Assembly (NCBI GenBank): GCA_963738445.1
Contig: CAVTWS010000015.1
Location: 620,001 to 684,000, forward strand
Source: CAVTWS01 sp963738445
GTDB lineage: Bacteria > Actinomycetota > Acidimicrobiia > Acidimicrobiales > SHLQ01
DNA: 64,000 bases
Reading direction: 5' to 3'
In this document: positions 60,819 through 64,000 of the stretch, piece after piece
Position numbering within the stretch: the stretch's first letter is position 1
Layout: each line of letters starts with the position of its first letter
The notes under the pieces: model-generated
Database searches by the model: none
Told to the model about the DNA's origin: nothing
Seen by the model: the letters and a program-made list of their open reading frames with translations, nothing else
Translations under genes and position numbers: made by a program

Positions 60819-61451
60819 GTGACCCTTTCCGTGGTCATCGACGGCACCTCGGCGCTCATCGTCTACCAAGACGACGGCGAGACCGAGACCACCGTCGTCG
60901 AAGGCGAATCCGAAACGCAAACTGAAGAGGGCGAGACCGAAGAACACGCCGAGGAGGGAGATCCGCCGAACCCGGTGCTCCCCACCGGGAACGAGCTGGT
61001 CTTCGCCGCCATCACCTTCTTTGCGCTGTGGGCGCTGATGAAGTTCGTGTGCTTGCCGCCGATCCTGCGCTTGCGCCAGGAACGCAACGACAAGATCCGA
61101 GCTGATCTCGACGCGGCCGAACGGGCCCGCGAGGCCGTCAGCCAGACCCGGTCCGAGTACCAGCTCGCGCTGGTCGGGGCCCGCGGCGAGGCCAACGCAC
61201 TGATCGATGCGGCCCGGGGCGAAGCCGAAGGCCACCGTGGTCAGCTGCAGTCCGCCGCCGACGACGACATCTCGCGCCTTCGATCCGATGCGCAGAACGA
61301 GATCGATTCGGCCCGAACGGCTGCACTCATCGGGCTCCAGGGCGATGTCAGTGCCCTGGCCGTCGAAGCGGCGTCGCTCGTGGTGCAGAAGCCGGTCGAC
61401 GCCGCCGCTGCCCAATCCGTCATCGATCAGGCCATGGAGGAGAACCGGTGA
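60819..61451 (+). CDS. atpF: ATP synthase F0 subunit b (first copy) with acidic N-terminal extension
   Basis: A 210-residue stalk subunit. Residues 1-58 are very acidic (DDGETETTVVEGESETQTEE and EGETEEHAEEGD) before the single membrane helix NELVFAAITFFALWALMKFV and the long coiled coil (LDAAERAREAVSQTRSEY to VQKPVDAAAAQSVI). GAGG lies nine bases before GTG 60819 and codon use in the extension is coding-like, so it seems real; a GTG at 60975 would give a standard 158-residue protein. A second b-type gene follows, so the peripheral stalk is probably a b/b' heterodimer. Confidence 0.85.
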   Translation: MTLSVVIDGTSALIVYQDDGETETTVVEGESETQTEEGETEEHAEEGDPPNPVLPTGNELVFAAITFFALWALMKFVCLPPILRLRQERNDKIRADLDAAERAREAVSQTRSEYQLALVGARGEANALIDAARGEAEGHRGQLQSAADDDISRLRSDAQNEIDSARTAALIGLQGDVSALAVEAASLVVQKPVDAAAAQSVIDQAMEENR

Positions 61452-61984
61452 TGATCAACGTGCTCGCCGCCGAGGAACATCATCCCAACAAGTGGCTGCT
61501 TCCGGGCGACATCAACGAGGTGATCTGGGGCACCCTGGCCTTCCTGGTCGTCTTCGCCCTGTTCGTCTGGAAGGGGCTTCCCGCCCTCAAGAAGGCGATG
61601 CAGGCGCGCTCGAGCCGGATCGGCGCCGAGATCGCTGCGGCCGAGCAGGGCCGGGCCGCCGCCGATGCCGAGCTCGCCTCGGTGAAGTCGAGCCTCGCCA
61701 ACGCCGATGACGAAGCCCAGCGCATCGTCGACGAAGCCAAGAAGCGGGCCGCCACGGTGAAGTCCGACCTGATGACGCGGGCCGAGGCTGAGGTCGAAGC
61801 CGCCCGGGCCCGGGCCCGAGTCGAGATCGAGGCCTCGAAGGGACAGGCCCTGGCCGACCTTCGAGCCGAGGTCGCCACCCGCTCCATGGTGGCCGCCGAA
61901 GCCGTCGTTCGCAGCAACCTCGACCCCTCCACCCAGAGCGATCTCATCGACCGCTACATCGAGCAGGTCGGAGGCAGCAAGTGA
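61448..61984 (+). CDS. atpF: ATP synthase F0 subunit b (second copy)
   Basis: A 178-residue stalk subunit. The helix VIWGTLAFLVVFALFVWKGL is followed by KKAMQARSSRIGAEIAAAEQG and an alanine-rich coiled coil ending DRYIEQVGGSK. It starts as GTGATGATC within the previous stop. Mycobacteria make the second b as a fusion with delta; here delta is a separate gene, so this follows the b/b' plan of phototrophs and cyanobacteria. Confidence 0.9.
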   Translation: MMINVLAAEEHHPNKWLLPGDINEVIWGTLAFLVVFALFVWKGLPALKKAMQARSSRIGAEIAAAEQGRAAADAELASVKSSLANADDEAQRIVDEAKKRAATVKSDLMTRAEAEVEAARARARVEIEASKGQALADLRAEVATRSMVAAEAVVRSNLDPSTQSDLIDRYIEQVGGSK

Positions 61985-62036
61985 GCCGCACCGACGCACG
62001 AACAACCGCTACCGGGCTGGCGAAGGAAGGTTCACG

Positions 62037-62564
62037 ATGACCACGATCGTCGCCAAGTACGCCGAGGGTCTTCTGGCCATCGCCGAAGCCGAAGGCGATC
62101 CGGCCGGTATCAGCGATCAGTTCTTCCAGGTCGCCCAGGCCGTCGAGACCAACGACCAGTTGCGGTCCGCGCTGTCCGACACGTCCGTGCCGGCCGCCAC
62201 CCGTCAGCAGATCGTCGAAGACCTGCTGGCCGGCAAGGCCTCACCGGCGGCCGGCGCTCTGATCTCGCTGGTCGCGGGAGCGGGACGGATCAAGGAACTT
62301 CCCGAGATCGCCCGCTCCCTGATGGCCCTCGTGGCCGAACGCCGGGGCAAGGTCGTGGCCGAGGTCCGCTCCGCGGTACCTCTGTCGGAGGATCAGATCG
62401 CCAAGCTGACCACCGCCCTCCGGTCCAAGACCGGCAAGGACGTCGCCGTCAACGTGGTCATCGACCCGTCGGTGCTGGGCGGCATCATCACCCAGATCGG
62501 CGACAACGTCATCGACGGCAGTGTCCGTCACCGTCTCAACCAGTTGCGCGAGAGCTTCGCCTGA
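62037..62564 (+). CDS. atpH: ATP synthase F1 subunit delta
   Basis: A 175-residue subunit that links the stalk to F1. IVAKYAEGLLAIAEAEGD and LRSALSDTSVPAATRQQIV are in the six-helix N-terminal domain; ALVAERRGKVVAEVRSAVPL and DPSVLGGIITQIGDNVIDGSV close the C-terminal part, the best conserved stretch of the family. GGAAGG lies nine bases before ATG 62037. Confidence 0.95.
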   Translation: MTTIVAKYAEGLLAIAEAEGDPAGISDQFFQVAQAVETNDQLRSALSDTSVPAATRQQIVEDLLAGKASPAAGALISLVAGAGRIKELPEIARSLMALVAERRGKVVAEVRSAVPLSEDQIAKLTTALRSKTGKDVAVNVVIDPSVLGGIITQIGDNVIDGSVRHRLNQLRESFA

Positions 62565-62565
62565 A

Positions 62566-62590
62566 CGGCGAATGCTCCTGCGATTCGCCG
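62566..62590 (+). promoter_or_regulatory. Hairpin between atpH and atpA
   Basis: CGGCGAAT (62566-62573) and ATTCGCCG (62583-62590) form a perfect 8-bp stem with a nine-base loop, starting one base after the atpH stop. It is ahead of the strong TAGGAG site of atpA, so it may set mRNA stability and raise alpha over delta. Confidence 0.55.
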
Positions 62591-62618
62591 ACGGCGAAAT
62601 TAGGAGAAACACGACACC

Positions 62619-64000
62619 ATGGCTGATCTCACGATCAACACCGCCGACATCACGGCCGCCCTCCGCAAGAACCTCGAGAACTACTCGCCCGCGGTCGAGC
62701 AGACCCAGGTCGGACGCATCCTCGAGATCGGTGACGGCATCGCCCGGGTCTCGGGCCTGCCCGATGCCGCCGTCAACGAGATGCTCCAGTTCGAGAGCGG
62801 CGTGTTCGGCCTGGCCCTGAACCTCGACGAAGCCTCGATCGGCGCCGTGGTGCTGGGCGTCCTCGATGGCTTGGAGGAAGGCCAGCTCGTGCGGGCGACC
62901 GGCGACATCTTGTCGGTGCCCGTCGGCGACGGTCTGCTCGGCCGGGTCGTGAACCCGCTCGGCGAGCCGGTCGACGGCAAAGGCCCGCTCACCAACGTGC
63001 AACCCCGCCGCATGGAGATCCAGGCGCCGGGCATCACCGGGCGCAAGCCGGTGCACGAACCCATGCAGACGGGCATCAAGGCCATCGACGCCCTGATCCC
63101 GGTCGGGCGTGGTCAACGTGAGCTCATCATCGGCGACCGCAAGACCGGCAAGACCACGGTCGCCATCGACACGATCATCAACCAGGCCGGCCAGGGCGTG
63201 AAGTGCGTCTACGTGGCCATCGGCCAGAAGGCCTCCACCGTGGCCCAGACGGTGGCCACCCTCGAGCAGTACGGGGCGATGGAGTACACGGTCGTTGTCG
63301 TCGCTCCGGCGTCGGACCCCGCACCGTTCAAGTACATCGCCCCCTATGCCGGTTGCGCCATGGGTCAGCACTGGATGGAAGGCGGAGGCCACGCCCTCGC
63401 CGTCTACGACGACCTCTCGAAGCAGGCCGAGGCCTACCGGCAGATGTCGCTGTTGTTGCGCCGCCCGCCCGGTCGTGAGGCGTACCCCGGCGACGTGTTC
63501 TACCTCCACAGCCGCCTGCTGGAGCGTGCCGCCAAGCTCAACGACGAGCGCGGTGCCGGATCGCTCACCGCCCTGCCGATCATCGAGACCAAGGCCGGCG
63601 ACGTGTCCGCCTACATCCCGACCAACGTGATCTCGATCACCGACGGCCAGATCTTCCTGCAGGACGACCTGTTCAAGTCCGGCGTGCGCCCGGCCATCGA
63701 CGTGGGCATCTCGGTGTCCCGCGTGGGCTCGGCGGCGCAGGTGAAGGCCATGAAGGCCGCGGTCGGCACCCTCAAGGCCGACCTGCAGCAGTTCCGCGAG
63801 TTGCAGGCGTTCGCCGCTTTCGGCTCGGACCTCGACGCCTTGTCGAAGGCCCAGCTCGAGCGGGGCATGCGCCTCACCGAGTTGCTCAAGCAGGGCGTGA
63901 ACGCCCCGCTGCGCGTCGAGAGCCAGGTGGTGTCGATCTACGCCGGTACCCGCGGCTTCCTCGACGGCGTGCCGATCGAGGACGTCCAGCGGTACGAGCG
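62619..64000 (+). CDS. atpA: ATP synthase F1 subunit alpha (truncated at the window edge)
   Basis: The first 460 residues. The P-loop reads ELIIGDRKTGKTTVAI, with Lys where many have Gln; VGRVLEIGDGIARVSGLP, YDDLSKQAEAYRQMSLLLRRPPGREAYPGDV (as separate conserved stretches) and VSRVGSAAQVKAMK follow the family pattern. The arginine finger region SVSRVGSAAQ is present. Alpha binds nucleotide non-catalytically and pairs with beta in the F1 head. The gene continues past base 64000; gamma, beta and epsilon should follow. Confidence 0.96.
   Translation, partial: MADLTINTADITAALRKNLENYSPAVEQTQVGRILEIGDGIARVSGLPDAAVNEMLQFESGVFGLALNLDEASIGAVVLGVLDGLEEGQLVRATGDILSVPVGDGLLGRVVNPLGEPVDGKGPLTNVQPRRMEIQAPGITGRKPVHEPMQTGIKAIDALIPVGRGQRELIIGDRKTGKTTVAIDTIINQAGQGVKCVYVAIGQKASTVAQTVATLEQYGAMEYTVVVVAPASDPAPFKYIAPYAGCAMGQHWMEGGGHALAVYDDLSKQAEAYRQMSLLLRRPPGREAYPGDVFYLHSRLLERAAKLNDERGAGSLTALPIIETKAGDVSAYIPTNVISITDGQIFLQDDLFKSGVRPAIDVGISVSRVGSAAQVKAMKAAVGTLKADLQQFRELQAFAAFGSDLDALSKAQLERGMRLTELLKQGVNAPLRVESQVVSIYAGTRGFLDGVPIEDVQRYE

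Noticed and set aside
1..64000. tRNA or rRNA genes
   Set aside because: I looked for T-loop words (GGTTCGAATCC-like) and rRNA-like stretches and saw none with a matching cloverleaf.

Overview
The window is high-GC DNA with dense, mostly overlapping genes, many GTG starts and an actinobacterial gene order. The backbone argS-lysA-hom-thrC-(kinase)-rho-rpmE-prfA-prmC-rpiB-glyA-wecA-like-atpI-atpB-E-F-F'-H-A matches the arrangement known in Mycobacterium and other Actinobacteria. An AdaA-AlkA fusion gene upstream of ogt and Asp-rich lipoprotein N-termini fit the same phylum. An Acidimicrobiia-like (Ilumatobacter-type) organism is my inference; there is no rRNA in the window to test it.

Layout. 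1-5.9 kb: a possible broken gene at the left edge, a DHFR-fold reductase, a MacB/LolCDE-like ABC exporter whose permease is split by four frame changes, a DUF4389 membrane protein and a small lipoprotein. 6-8.4 kb: a COG2403 P-loop protein translationally coupled to a carbamate kinase. 8.4-13.1 kb: a lipoprotein, a VOC protein, a copper/cytochrome set (cytochrome c, SCO, PCuAC-thioredoxin), and an Rrf2 regulator convergent with a TauE/SafE transporter. 13.2-24.2 kb: metabolic enzymes, the Ada/AlkA-Ogt repair operon, hydrolases and a P2-type cation ATPase. 24.2-27.4 kb: a SnoaL-like protein, a MoaD/ThiS-like protein ending in Gly-Gly, a BNR propeller protein and a CoA-transferase in one direction.

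27.6-50.1 kb is the housekeeping backbone. It is interrupted between lysA and hom (30.6-37.2 kb) by a compact type VII secretion-like locus: an EccC-type ATPase with a coupled 61-residue membrane protein, divergent from a WXG100 gene, a second small helical gene and a 482-residue unknown protein. A sugar nucleotidyltransferase gene sits between rpiB and glyA. A block of nhaA plus polysaccharide genes (SAF-domain oxidoreductase, RmlC-like epimerase, SDR epimerase, LhgO-like oxidase, glycosyltransferase, flippase) separates the WecA-like gene from the ATP synthase operon, which runs off the right edge inside atpA.

Three patterns cut across the window. First, six short tandem-repeat arrays (units of 15, 27, 27, 27, 29 and about 30 bp), each unit carrying a small dyad, lie at gene ends, in linkers or between genes. 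Second, several genes have a TANNNT -10 element 6-9 bases before the start codon, which predicts leaderless mRNAs. Third, at least eleven frame breaks in eight genes, including hom and glyA, suggest that indel errors are common in this assembly, so the broken genes should be read with that in mind. No tRNA, rRNA, CRISPR array or insertion sequence was recognised.
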